A DNA stretch of 64,000 bases from JAHEEM01 sp036396795 (GCA_036396795.1 DASWKF010000017.1:124001-188000); one strand, 5' to 3'. Positions 17,143 to 25,925 are shown, counted from the stretch's first letter. Notes: generated by a model from the sequence alone, not told the origin. Numbers and translations are program-made.

Positions 17143-17938
17143 GAAGGGCAACTCGTTGTTTCACCGCATGACGCCGGGCTCGAAGCTGTTGTTCGTGCTG
17201 AGCGTCTCCTTCGTGGCGATCTTCAACACCAATCTGTACGTCGGCGCTGGGCTGTTCCTGTTTTGCCTGCTGCTGGCGTTGTTTTGCACCGGCGTGCCGT
17301 TCAAGCAGTATTGGGCGCTCGGCAAGATCATCGTGCCCTTCGTGTTGATACTCGCGATCGTGTTTCCGTTCTTCTACGGCGGGCAGGCGACGGTCGGCTC
17401 GGACGCGATCGCGCTGCGCACGCCGGTCAAGGACCTGTCCTGGGGCGCGCTGGGCTTCGGCGCGCTCCTGGGTCTGAGGTTTCTGGCGCTGGGCCTGGCC
17501 GGGCTCGCGTTCGCCTTCACGACGCATCCGAGCGACCTCGTTCAGAACCTCTCCAGGCACGGTTGGGATTACAGGCTCGTCCACGCGCCGGTGCTGGGCC
17601 TGATTCTGTTTCCGTCGTTCTTGAAGCTCGGCCAAGAAATCTCGGTGACGCAGCGGATTCGCGACCTCGGGCAAAACACCAACTGGCTCAAGCGCAAATG
17701 GCTGCGCGTTCGGCATCTGGCGTTCGCGATGCTGGTGCTGGGCTTGAGGAACGGCCAGACTCAGGCGATGGCGCTCGACATTCGCGGCTACGGCGCCTAC
17801 AAGACGCGAACCTTTCTGCGCGAGGTGCCGAGGCACCGTGCAGGCGAGATCTTCGCCTGGGTGTTTTTCGTTCTCTCGGTGATCTACTTGTTCATGCAGT
17901 TCAATCCGGCGAACATGCAGTGGAACATGCAGTTTTGA
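17117..17938 (+). CDS. ECF transporter T component (EcfT/CbiQ family)
   Basis: 273 residues; GTG start within the ATPase gene's 3' end, preceded by AGGAGG. Helices include about residues 27-60, 75-97 and 110-135, and a C-terminal one near 245-262. The two cytoplasmic Arg-Gly coupling motifs that grip the ATPases are visible as TQRIRDLGQ and ALDIRGYGAY, with the usual conserved surroundings (SVTQR, QAMALDIRG). The start MAHVELSFKKGNSLFHRMTPGSK is also typical of YkoC/CbiQ proteins. It completes the three-gene transporter. Confidence 0.88.
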   Translation: MAHVELSFKKGNSLFHRMTPGSKLLFVLSVSFVAIFNTNLYVGAGLFLFCLLLALFCTGVPFKQYWALGKIIVPFVLILAIVFPFFYGGQATVGSDAIALRTPVKDLSWGALGFGALLGLRFLALGLAGLAFAFTTHPSDLVQNLSRHGWDYRLVHAPVLGLILFPSFLKLGQEISVTQRIRDLGQNTNWLKRKWLRVRHLAFAMLVLGLRNGQTQAMALDIRGYGAYKTRTFLREVPRHRAGEIFAWVFFVLSVIYLFMQFNPANMQWNMQF

Positions 17939-18077
17939 CCCTCAGTGTCACGGATCCGCGCAGGTTCGTGAGCTTGCGCTGAGATGACATTCGCACGCTT
18001 TTGGCGGATGATCGAATGCACAGATCGCCGGCCACGGCGGCGGAACAACGATGAATCGTCTCGGGGGAGATCGAAGC

Positions 18078-19136
18078 ATGCTTGATCGAAGAGCTTTTCT
18101 GACGGTCGCGGGCACGGTGGCGGCGGGCGCCTATCTCGGACCTCCCTTGGACGCCCTGGCGCAGATGCGCAAGGAGGTTCGCGTCGGCGGCCGGCGCGTG
18201 CACGTGGTCGACATTCACGCGCACTGTCTGTTCCAGGAAGTCGCGCCCATTATCGAGGGCACGCACATGGCGGACGTCGACCTGGGCGACAACCTCGTGC
18301 TCGGCCCGCGGCGGCTCGACGAGATGGATGCACGCGGCATCGATATCGCCGCGCTGAGCGTAAACCGCTACTGGTGGTACGAAGCCGGTCGCGAGCAGGT
18401 GCGCCAGATCGTGCGCATCAACGACGAAGGCCTGACGGAATGGTGCGCCGCGCACCCCGACCGCTTCGTTGCCTTGAGCTCGCCGGCATTGCAGTTCCCG
18501 GAGCTCGCGGCCGAGCAGCTCGACTACGCAGTGCGCCAGCTCGGTCATCGCGGCGCCTCGATCGGCGGGCACGCCCAGAACGAGATCCCGTCGGGGCCGA
18601 AGTTCGATCCATTCTGGGCCAAGGTCGAGGAGCTCGGCGTGCCGGTCTTCATGCATCCGAACAATGCGTTCAATCTGATCCAGCCAGGGCGGCTCGCGGG
18701 CACCGGCGGGCTCAACAACATCGTCGGCAATCCGCTGGAGACGACTGTGTTCCTGTCGCGGATGATCTTCGACGGTACCCTCGACCGCTTCCCCGGCATC
18801 AAGGTCTGCGCCGCGCACGGCGGCGGCTACTTGCCGTCTTATCTCGGCCGCTCCGAGGTCGCCTGCGAGCGCAACGGTGCCGATTGCAAGAACGGCAAGA
18901 ACCCGAGCGACTATCTCAGAAGCCAGATCCTCATCGATTCGATGGTGTTCTCGGAGGAGGGCCTGCGTCACCTGGTCGCCGAGTCCGGCGTGAGCCAGGT
19001 CGTCTACGGCTCCGACATGCCGTTCGACTGGCCCGATACCATCGATATCATCGTCGAGTCACCGAGCCTCACCGATGCCGAAAAGGAGGCGATTCTCGGC
19101 GGTAATTTGATCGAGCTACTGAAAATCGACGTCTAG
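18078..19136 (+). CDS. Tat-exported amidohydrolase (ACMSD/amidohydrolase-2 family)
   Basis: 352 residues from the ATG with GGGGGAGA 7 bases upstream; a Met nine codons earlier is less well placed. Twin-arginine signal DRRAFLTVAGTVAAGAYLG. TIM-barrel metal motifs are DIHAHC (about residue 45), MHPNN, CAAHGGGY and YGSDMPFDWP, as in amidohydrolase-2 decarboxylases/hydrolases such as ACMSD. Tat export suggests the metal is loaded in the cytoplasm. These enzymes act on aromatic or amide substrates; the exact one is unknown. A short DUF6152 gene follows after 11 bases, so the two are likely cotranscribed. Confidence 0.85.
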   Translation: MLDRRAFLTVAGTVAAGAYLGPPLDALAQMRKEVRVGGRRVHVVDIHAHCLFQEVAPIIEGTHMADVDLGDNLVLGPRRLDEMDARGIDIAALSVNRYWWYEAGREQVRQIVRINDEGLTEWCAAHPDRFVALSSPALQFPELAAEQLDYAVRQLGHRGASIGGHAQNEIPSGPKFDPFWAKVEELGVPVFMHPNNAFNLIQPGRLAGTGGLNNIVGNPLETTVFLSRMIFDGTLDRFPGIKVCAAHGGGYLPSYLGRSEVACERNGADCKNGKNPSDYLRSQILIDSMVFSEEGLRHLVAESGVSQVVYGSDMPFDWPDTIDIIVESPSLTDAEKEAILGGNLIELLKIDV

Positions 19137-19147
19137 AGAGAAGCCCG

Positions 19148-19522
19148 ATGTCGCCCATGAAGCTCGCAGCCGGCGTCGCCGCCTGCGGTTTGGCGCTGCC
19201 GTTTGCAGCCGACGCGCATCATTCGCACGGCAACTACCGGCTCCACGAATACACCTATTTGACGGGAACGGTCAAAGAGGTGTTGTGGATCAATCCGCAC
19301 ACCTGGATTCATCTCGAGGTCACCAACGAGAACGGCGAGGCCACGGATTGGGCTCTCGAGGGCGGGGGCATCGCCGCGCTCACGCGGCGGGGCTGGCAAG
19401 AGGGCGACGTCAGGCCCGGTGACACGATCTCGGTGCGCTGCCATCAGCTTCGCGACGGTGCGCAAGGTTGTCTGCTCGGCTATGTGACTCCCGAGGGCGG
19501 AGAGGAGAAGGAATGGGATTGA
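19148..19522 (+). CDS. DUF6152 family exported protein, short single-domain form (copy 5)
   Basis: 124 residues, the normal length for a stand-alone DUF6152 protein. The leader ends FAADA and the mature protein would begin HHSHGNYR. The second hallmark is INPHTWIHLEV (His51), followed by DWALEGGG and DVRPGDTISVRC. Unlike the other four copies it lacks the C-terminal domain, which shows that the conserved core is HH plus NPH. It overlaps the next gene by 10 bases and probably shares an operon with the amidohydrolase. Confidence 0.82.
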   Translation: MSPMKLAAGVAACGLALPFAADAHHSHGNYRLHEYTYLTGTVKEVLWINPHTWIHLEVTNENGEATDWALEGGGIAALTRRGWQEGDVRPGDTISVRCHQLRDGAQGCLLGYVTPEGGEEKEWD

Positions 19523-20181
19523 GAACGCTGCCGGGGGCGGGCGCGGCGCTCGTCCCGAGCTGGCGCGGCTTGCGCGCTTGCGGATTCACGCTGGCGTTGC
19601 TGCTGTTGTCCGCAAGCGTCCTCGCGCAGGGCTGGCGAACCTACGTGTCCCGTGATCGCTATTTCAGCGTGAACTTTCCCGACGAGCCTCAAGTGGAGGA
19701 TGTCTCTTACGCCTCGGAATACGGGGCGACGCTGCCCGCGCGGGTCTATTCGGTGCAAAGGGGCCAGAGCCTGCATTCGGTGACGGTCGTCGATTTCACC
19801 GAAGCGCAGCGCATCTATCAGGAACTGCCCGATAGAACCGACGAAGCCAACAACGCGTCGCTCTGGCTTTACGATCAGCGCGCGTCCGTCGCGTTTGCCG
19901 CACGCAATTTTCGACTCCGCGGCGGCGACGTGACCTACGACGCTTGGCATCACATCGACCTCGTCGAAGGCCACCAGCTCCAGATCACCAACACCGACCG
20001 GTCGCGGACTTACGCGAGCACGTATTTCCACCAGGGCCGGCTCTATATCCTCGAGGCGACCGTGCCGCCCGGCTCGCTGCCGCAAGGGCTTTTCCAGCAA
20101 AGCTTGAGCTTCCTCGACGAGGACGGCAATCGGATCCGCTACCAGCTCTTTGCCGACGGCAGCCGCACGCGCGTGCTCTAG
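19513..20181 (+). CDS. exported protein of unknown function
   Basis: 222 residues from the ATG preceded by GAGGAGAAGG; its start overlaps the DUF6152 stop. After about 20 basic/hydrophobic residues comes a signal-type segment (GFTLALLLLSASVLAQG). The mature part starts WRTYVSRDRYFSVNFPDEPQ, the short F-x-V-x-F-P-x-x-P phrase found in many exported proteins of unknown function, and is otherwise a mixed beta/alpha domain. No catalytic motif is recognised. It probably ends the amidohydrolase operon; the MSHA remnant follows 39 bases later. Confidence 0.6.
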   Translation: MGLRTLPGAGAALVPSWRGLRACGFTLALLLLSASVLAQGWRTYVSRDRYFSVNFPDEPQVEDVSYASEYGATLPARVYSVQRGQSLHSVTVVDFTEAQRIYQELPDRTDEANNASLWLYDQRASVAFAARNFRLRGGDVTYDAWHHIDLVEGHQLQITNTDRSRTYASTYFHQGRLYILEATVPPGSLPQGLFQQSLSFLDEDGNRIRYQLFADGSRTRVL

Positions 20182-20220
20182 CCGGCCGCGCCGCGCGGCG
20201 CTGATTCTCCCGAGTTTGCG

Positions 20221-20805
20221 ATGATTTTCGGCGGCCGCGGCGCCCCGCCGCCCGGCCGATTGTGGGATCGGTTTCACATAACCCCGGGCGCCCTGTCGTC
20301 ATACTGGCGCGATGCTTCGCCGCATGATGTCAACGCCAGCCGTTTCGGCCAGGGCGCCGCGCTCGGCGTTTGTCTCGACCGGGCGATTGCCGTGGCGGTC
20401 GCCTCGACGAACTCGGAGACCCCCGCGCACGTTCATCTCGCGGCACTGCCGACCGAGCACGACGCGCAGGTCAAGAAGCTCAGCAAGCTCGTGACCAAGC
20501 TCGGCATGCAGGGTTGCACCGCGGCGCTGGCGCCGTCGCAGCGCTTCCACGTCATCGACCGGCCCGTGTCGTATCTCTGCGATCCCGCGCCAGGCGGCGG
20601 CGCGCTGCGGCGCTACGCCGGCTACGCGATGCAGCCGAGTCAGCCCGCTGCGCTGACTGCGGGCGATTTGCTTGCGGAGAACGTCGTCGATTGCGAGTTT
20701 CGCCTCATCGACTCTCGGCTTGTCTCGCTGCGGGTCGCAGCCGGCGACCCTGCCGGTGATACCGTCACGCTGTACTCGCAAGTCCAGCTGGTGGACGAGC
20801 CATGA
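20221..20805 (+). CDS. chimeric MSHA remnant: MshI-like N-terminus joined to MshO-like C-terminus
   Basis: 194 codons open. Residues about 40-100 (GAALGVCLDRAIAVAVAS, VKKLSKLVTKLGMQGCTAAL) resemble the N-terminal part of pilus-biogenesis protein MshI. From about residue 103 on (SQRFHVIDRPVSYLCDP, ALRRYAGYAM, LLAENVVDCEF, VTLYSQVQLVDEP) it matches the C-terminal third of the MSHA prepilin-like protein MshO. In intact clusters about a dozen genes separate mshI and mshO, so this looks like an in-frame deletion scar. The natural mshI start may be the ATG at 20312, which is in another frame, so expression is doubtful. The 3' end overlaps mshP in the usual ATGA manner. Confidence 0.55.
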   Translation: MIFGGRGAPPPGRLWDRFHITPGALSSYWRDASPHDVNASRFGQGAALGVCLDRAIAVAVASTNSETPAHVHLAALPTEHDAQVKKLSKLVTKLGMQGCTAALAPSQRFHVIDRPVSYLCDPAPGGGALRRYAGYAMQPSQPAALTAGDLLAENVVDCEFRLIDSRLVSLRVAAGDPAGDTVTLYSQVQLVDEP

Positions 20806-21212
20806 GCAGGCTTTCGAGGTCTCCAGCTGCGCTTCGCCGGTCCTCCGGCGTCGCCCTGATCAGCGTGATCATGGTCATGTTGGTGCTGAGCTTGATGGCG
20901 ACTTACCTGGTCGAAAGCCTGAGCGGCCAGTACGCGGCGACCGGCCTCTCGCAGCTCACGGCGCAAACCGAAGCCGCGGCGGCGAGCGGTGTCGAATGGG
21001 GCCGCGACCGGGCGCTGCGGTTTGGGCTATGCGGCACGAGCCAGTTCCAGGTCGGCAACGTGACCGTCGACGTCAGCTGCGCCACGCAGCTCATCCAGGA
21101 AGACGCGGACAGCTACGACGTCTACGATATTTCCGTCGACGCTCGCTACGGTGCCTACGGCAACTGGGATCACGTGCGCCGCTCCCGTAGCGCGCGCTAC
21201 GCCTCGCGCTAG
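20802..21212 (+). CDS. mshP: MshP-like MSHA biogenesis protein
   Basis: 136 residues. The N-terminus has the pilin-like pattern RRSSGVALISVIMVMLVLSL (one transmembrane helix), followed by the MshP feature ASGVEWGRDRAL and a C-terminal beta region (NVTVDVSCATQ, YDVYDISVDARYGAYG). MshP normally follows mshO by a short overlap, and here it overlaps the MshO-like tail by 4 bases. With the rest of the pilus cluster gone it is probably non-functional, although the reading frame is intact. The symbol is by family resemblance and position. Confidence 0.65.
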   Translation: MSRLSRSPAALRRSSGVALISVIMVMLVLSLMATYLVESLSGQYAATGLSQLTAQTEAAAASGVEWGRDRALRFGLCGTSQFQVGNVTVDVSCATQLIQEDADSYDVYDISVDARYGAYGNWDHVRRSRSARYASR

Positions 21213-21333
21213 GCAAAATGCCGTCCGGGCGCGTGTTGCCCGTGACAACTGAATTCCGTACTCTGTGCACACCCCCGGGACCCCGGGCTTTCCCAGAGGC
21301 GATGCGAAGACATTCCATCGAAATACATAGATT

Positions 21334-21939
21334 ATGAAAAGAACGATACAGGGCCTCATCGTCATTGCGCTTGGCGCTCTCGCATTCGGCAAGGCAGGCG
21401 CCCAGCTTCAGGTGGGCGGAGATCTGCTCAGCAACTGTGGCCAGATCGACGGTCATCGCGATGCCGGCAACCTGCCGCAGGCCCGCGAAGCTGCGCGTCT
21501 ATGCCTTCAGGGCCTGGACCAGCTGCTCGAAGGCGAGGTCGGCCAATATTTCCTCATGGAGGTCGCCGGCTGGGTGCGCACGAGCTTCGAGCAGAACTCG
21601 GTCATGGGATTCAACAACACCACGGCCGAATACCAGAAGAACGGCAATACCGCCATGGTATCGCTGACGGGCGATGCGGGCGGCGGGGGCGGATTGCTGG
21701 GCGCTTTCGGCGGGCTTGCAAGTCTCGGCATGATGCAAGCGGGCCAGCAGGTCACCGTCGCGGGCCTGTCCGCGGTGGTGACGCCCGACGGGATGATCAT
21801 CGTGACGCTGGGCAACGGCGCTTTCTTGAGCTTCAGCTGCTCGGCTTTCACGACTGCCGCGGCGGCGCTGGCAGGTATCGGCGATCTCGTCGACGCCTTC
21901 CCGGTCGCGCAGGTCAACAAGACGCTGGTCGACGGCTGA
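21334..21939 (+). CDS. exported Gly-rich protein, unknown function
   Basis: 201 residues; signal peptide MKRTIQGLIVIALGALAFGKAGAQ. The mature N-terminal part is helical (SNCGQIDGHRDAGNLPQAREAARLC, Cys pair). A glycine-rich turn region follows (DAGGGGGLLGAFGGLASLG), then a hydrophobic C-terminal part with one further Cys. No family is recognised. It sits where mshQ or other MSHA genes would be expected but shows no similarity to MshQ. Confidence 0.5.
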   Translation: MKRTIQGLIVIALGALAFGKAGAQLQVGGDLLSNCGQIDGHRDAGNLPQAREAARLCLQGLDQLLEGEVGQYFLMEVAGWVRTSFEQNSVMGFNNTTAEYQKNGNTAMVSLTGDAGGGGGLLGAFGGLASLGMMQAGQQVTVAGLSAVVTPDGMIIVTLGNGAFLSFSCSAFTTAAAALAGIGDLVDAFPVAQVNKTLVDG

Positions 21940-21968
21940 CGCTAGGAGATCTTGGCCGCGCTCGGCGC

Positions 21969-22523
21969 TCAGAATCGCCAGACCACGCCTGCCGAGAGCA
22001 TATCGACGTCGTCCGTAGCTTCGATGTCGAACTTCTCGTACTCGGTACGGATGAACAGCGAGCCGACGTTGAAGCGCAAGCCGAGGCCGTAAGCCGAATC
22101 GTTACCGTCGGTGCTCGCTGCAAAGCCGTCCAGCGAGGCGTCCGCATCCCAGGCGATGACACCGGCTTTGGCGAAAACGCCGACGATGCCGAAATCCAAG
22201 CCCGCGACCACGAAGGCGTCGAGCCCGCTGATCTCGAGCTCCGCGCCGCTCAAGTCATGCCGGGGCGCGCCGAAATCGACATAGTTCGTCTCCAGGCTGA
22301 TGTCGACGACCGGCAGGTCGAAGACGTAGCCGAAGATCAGCTTCCCGGCCGAGTCGTCCTCATCAAAGGTGAAGCCTTCGATCTCGGCCTCGACCGCTGC
22401 TTGGCCGACGCTGGCGCCGGCGTAGAATTCGGCCTGGGCGGCGGACGGCGCGAGGATTGCCGCGAACGGCAGCGACGCGAAAACGGAGAGACTACGAAAT
22501 CCGAGTGGAGAGATGAGTTTCAT
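21969..22523 (-). CDS. outer-membrane beta-barrel protein (OmpA/Opa-like small porin type)
   Basis: 184 residues from the ATG with AAGGACAG upstream. Signal peptide MKLISPLGFRSLSVF...SAAQAEFYAGAS. The mature part alternates hydrophobic/aromatic strands (EFYAGASVGQAAVEAEI, KLIFGYVFDLPVVDISLETNYVDFG, DAFVVAGLDFGIVGVFAKAGVIAW, AYGLGLRFNVGSLFIRTEYEKFDI) and ends in VVWRF. The terminal Phe is the BamA recognition signal of outer-membrane barrels. Eight strands are likely. It is in the PF13505-type family with no known transport role. Confidence 0.8.
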   Translation of the reverse strand: MKLISPLGFRSLSVFASLPFAAILAPSAAQAEFYAGASVGQAAVEAEIEGFTFDEDDSAGKLIFGYVFDLPVVDISLETNYVDFGAPRHDLSGAELEISGLDAFVVAGLDFGIVGVFAKAGVIAWDADASLDGFAASTDGNDSAYGLGLRFNVGSLFIRTEYEKFDIEATDDVDMLSAGVVWRF

Positions 22524-22629
22524 GATCTGTCCTTCCCTTGACATGATTCATTCAACGCCAATGATGCCACTGAAAGGCCCGCGGGTGCGAGAACCTGGTC
22601 GTCTTTGGCGTTGAGCGCCGGTTGATGCG

Positions 22630-22716
<87 letters not shown>

Positions 22717-22906
22717 ACGGTGGGAAGGCGCTCGAATGTATAGACTGCCCCGGAGGCTGTCAAACGCCCGACGATCCTTCCAGCTCAAAGCTCCGAGCGA
22801 GCCGCCGAATACCGCCGCGACAGGCTGAACAGGCGATTTCCGCTTGTCCTGCCGCTATGATGCCGCTGATGATTCCTCACTTCCCCTGCCGATACGTTCC
22901 CTGCTG

Positions 22907-25102
22907 ATGGCGCGGCGAGAAAGAAAACCGCGGCCGGACAAGCAGCCCAAATACGAGCACGCGATACCTTCCCGGGATGAGATTCTCAAGATAATGGAGG
23001 TCGCCGGGCGTCCGCTGGCGCTCGACGCGCTCGCCGGACAATTCTCGATCCGCGGGGAGCAACACCAGCGCGCGCTCGAGAACCGCCTGAAGGCAATGGT
23101 GCGCGACGGCCAGCTGTTGCGAAACCGCGCCAAGGCGTATTGCCTGACGGGCCATCTCGATCTCGTCACGGGCCGTGTGCAGGCGCACCGCGACGGTTAC
23201 GGCTTCGTAATCCCCGACGACGGCTCGGAAGACATCTATCTTTCGGCCCGCGAAATGGCCTCGCTTTGGAACGACGATCGCGTGGCCGTGCGCGCGAGCA
23301 TGAGCCGGCGCGGCGGCCGCGAGGGCCGCCTCGTCGAGGTGCTGACGCGCGCTCACGAGGAAGTGGTCGGCCGCTTCGTGCGTGAGCGCGGCATCGATCT
23401 CGTGCTTGCCGAAGGCGGGGGCCGTGCACGGGTGCTGATCCCGCGCGGCGAGACGGGCGGGGCGCGCGCGGGCGACATGGTTCGCGCCGAGATCGTGCAG
23501 CATCCGACCCAGAGGACCGATGCGATAGGGTGCGTCATTCGCGTGATCGGGCGGGTCGACGACCCGGGCATCGAAACCGACGTCGCGATCCTCGCTCACG
23601 GCATCCCGAACGAGTGGCCTGAATCCGTGCAGATCCAGATGGCGGCATTGCCGTCGCAAGTCCCTGCGAGCGCCAAGCGCGACCGCGAGGACCTGCGCAA
23701 GCTGGCGTTGGTGACCATCGACGGCGAGGACGCTCGGGATTTCGACGACGCCGTCTACGCCGAGCGCCACGGCGACGGCTGGCGGCTCATCGTCGCGATC
23801 GCCGACGTGAGCCACTACGTCTCGCCGGATACCACGCTCGACGTCGAGGCGCGCGCGCGCGGCACCTCGGTCTATTTCCCCGACCGGGTCGTGCCGATGC
23901 TGCCGGAAACCCTGTCCAACGGTCTGTGCTCGTTGAATCCGAACGCCGACCGCCTCTGCCTGTGCTGCGAGATGGCCATCAGCGCAAACGGCGAGGTGCG
24001 CCGATCACGGTTCTTCGAAGGCGTAATGCGCTCACATGCGCGCATGACTTACACGGAGGCGGCGGCGATGCTCGACGGCGAGAGAGACGCCGGCAAGCGG
24101 GAAGCGCTCGCACCGAGGCTCGAATGCTTGCACGAGGTCTATCGCGTGTTCGAGCGACGCCGTAAACACCGCGGCGCGATCGATTTCGATCTGCCGGAGA
24201 CCAAGATTCTGCTCGACGATCGGGGCCAGGTCGCGGACGTGTGCGTCGCAGAAAGGCTCATCAGCCATCGCATCATCGAGGAGTGCATGATCGCCGCCAA
24301 CGTCGAGTCGGCGAAGCGCATGCGCCAGGGCCGCATCCCGGGTCTCTATCGCGTGCACGAGGGCCCGGATCCCGAGCGCATCGAGGAGCTGATGGTGTTC
24401 CTGCAAAGCTTAGGTCTCAGGCTCAACTCCCCGGAGAAGCTGACGCCGAAAGACGTGAGCCGCCTGATCGAAAGTGTCGCAGGACACCCGGAGGCCGAGC
24501 TGATCGACGCGATGGTGTTGCGCTCGATGAGGCAAGCCCACTACCAGCCGCGCAACGTCGGGCATTTCGGCCTGGCGCTGCCGGCGTACGCCCATTTCAC
24601 CTCGCCGATCCGGCGTTATCCGGATCTGCTCGTGCACCGCGCGCTCAAGTGGCTGCTCGAGCACGGCGGCAGCAAGGGCTATCGCCATGCTTTCCCGGAG
24701 ATGGAGCAGCTCGGCGAGCATTGCTCGAGAGCCGAGCGGCGCGCCGACCAGGCCGTCTGGCAGGTTGAGGAGCGCCTGAAGTGTGCGTTCCTCAAGCAAC
24801 GCATCGGCGAGGAGTTCGATGTGCTCGTATCGAGCGTCGTGCCTTTCGGCCTGTTCGTCAGGCTACACGACTTGCAGATCGACGGGCTCGTGCACGTGAC
24901 GGCCCTGCCCGAAGACTACTATCATCGCGAGGCGGGCGGCTCGATGCTGGTCGGCGAGCACTCCGGCAACCGCTACCGCGTGACGGACCGGCTGCGGGTG
25001 CGGCTGGTCAACGTCGACGTTGCGGAGCGCAAGATCGACTTCGTGCCCGTGAATGCAAACGGCGAGCCGCCGCCCCGAAAACGGCGGGAAGGCCGCCGCT
25101 GA
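22907..25102 (+). CDS. rnr: ribonuclease R
   Basis: 731 residues from the ATG giving MARRERKPRPDK. Order: N-terminal winged-helix-like domain (PSRDEILKIMEVAGRPLALDAL), cold-shock domains, RNB catalytic domain with DGEDARDFDDAVY (metal Asp residues near 272-281), a PDRVVPMLPETLSNGLCSLNP loop, HFTSPIRRYPDLLVHR, then the S1 domain (about 635-715) and a basic tail (PPPRKRREGRR). A 3'-5' exoribonuclease that degrades structured RNA in mRNA decay and rRNA quality control. It is followed by, and overlaps, rlmB, the standard gammaproteobacterial pair. Confidence 0.97.
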   Translation: MARRERKPRPDKQPKYEHAIPSRDEILKIMEVAGRPLALDALAGQFSIRGEQHQRALENRLKAMVRDGQLLRNRAKAYCLTGHLDLVTGRVQAHRDGYGFVIPDDGSEDIYLSAREMASLWNDDRVAVRASMSRRGGREGRLVEVLTRAHEEVVGRFVRERGIDLVLAEGGGRARVLIPRGETGGARAGDMVRAEIVQHPTQRTDAIGCVIRVIGRVDDPGIETDVAILAHGIPNEWPESVQIQMAALPSQVPASAKRDREDLRKLALVTIDGEDARDFDDAVYAERHGDGWRLIVAIADVSHYVSPDTTLDVEARARGTSVYFPDRVVPMLPETLSNGLCSLNPNADRLCLCCEMAISANGEVRRSRFFEGVMRSHARMTYTEAAAMLDGERDAGKREALAPRLECLHEVYRVFERRRKHRGAIDFDLPETKILLDDRGQVADVCVAERLISHRIIEECMIAANVESAKRMRQGRIPGLYRVHEGPDPERIEELMVFLQSLGLRLNSPEKLTPKDVSRLIESVAGHPEAELIDAMVLRSMRQAHYQPRNVGHFGLALPAYAHFTSPIRRYPDLLVHRALKWLLEHGGSKGYRHAFPEMEQLGEHCSRAERRADQAVWQVEERLKCAFLKQRIGEEFDVLVSSVVPFGLFVRLHDLQIDGLVHVTALPEDYYHREAGGSMLVGEHSGNRYRVTDRLRVRLVNVDVAERKIDFVPVNANGEPPPRKRREGRR

Positions 25103-25925
25103 GGCGGCGGGCGGGCTCTCAAAGAGGGAGGGTGCCGAGATAGCGTCCCGTCGACATCGCCACGGCGCGAATCTCGTTTACGGCCTGCACGCCGTGTGGG
25201 CGCTGCTCGACAAGCGCCCGGACGGCATCCTCGCGGCGCGGGTCTTGCGCGGGTCCAGAGCGGGATCCTTGCCTGAGATCGAGCGCAGGCTCGCGTTCTT
25301 GAAAATCCCCGTGAGCCACGTCGAGCGCCAGGAGCTCGACCGGCTCACGCAGGGCGCGGCTCATCAGGGCGTCGTCGTGCAAACCCGGGGGCTCGCCGAG
25401 ATCGGTATCCGCGAGCTCGAGACGCTGGTGCTCGAGCGCGGCAAGTCCGTGCGGCTGCTGGTGCTCGATCAGGTGCAGGACCCGAGAAATCTAGGCGCCT
25501 GCCTGCGCACCGCCGATGCCGCCGCCGTGGATGCCGTCGTGATTCCCAGGCACCGCGCCGCCGCGCTCACGGCCACGGCCGTCAAGGCCGCAACCGGCGC
25601 CGCCGAGAGCGTGCGCCTGGCGCGGGTCGCCAACCTGGCGTCCACGCTGCACTGGCTCAAGGACGCGGGCGTCTGGATCGTGGGCGCCGATGCCCAGACC
25701 CAACGCTGCCTCTACGATACCCAGATCGGCGCGCCGATTGCAGTGGTCGTCGGCGGCGAGGGCCGAGGCCTGCGCCGTCTAACGCGCGAGCTCTGCGACG
25801 AGATCGTCAGCATTCCCATGCACGGGACCGTGGCGAGCCTCAATGTCTCCGTCGCGGTCGGTATCTTGTTGTTCGAGCTCGACCGCCAGATCCGAGCCCG
25901 CAGCCCCGCAAGGCGCGTGACTTGA
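25053..25925 (+). CDS. rlmB: 23S rRNA (guanosine-2'-O)-methyltransferase RlmB
   Basis: 290 residues from an ATG inside the rnr 3' end (50-base overlap); no other ATG, GTG or TTG lies before the conserved start NLVYGLHAVWALLDKRP. It therefore carries about 36 extra N-terminal residues compared with E. coli (243 aa). SPOUT methyltransferase motifs: QVQDPRNLGACLRTADAAAVDAV, VGGEGRGLRRLT and IPMHGTVASLNVSVAVGILLFE. Modifies G2251 of 23S rRNA (E. coli numbering). Translational coupling to rnr is likely. Confidence 0.93.
   Translation: MQTASRRPENGGKAAAEAAGGLSKREGAEIASRRHRHGANLVYGLHAVWALLDKRPDGILAARVLRGSRAGSLPEIERRLAFLKIPVSHVERQELDRLTQGAAHQGVVVQTRGLAEIGIRELETLVLERGKSVRLLVLDQVQDPRNLGACLRTADAAAVDAVVIPRHRAAALTATAVKAATGAAESVRLARVANLASTLHWLKDAGVWIVGADAQTQRCLYDTQIGAPIAVVVGGEGRGLRRLTRELCDEIVSIPMHGTVASLNVSVAVGILLFELDRQIRARSPARRVT

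Noticed and set aside
22553..22613. 9-bp inverted repeat CAACGCCAA / TTGGCGTTG with a 43-base spacer between the OMP and tRNA-Leu genes
   Set aside because: Spacer too long and no T-run for a terminator; could be chance, so not listed as a feature.
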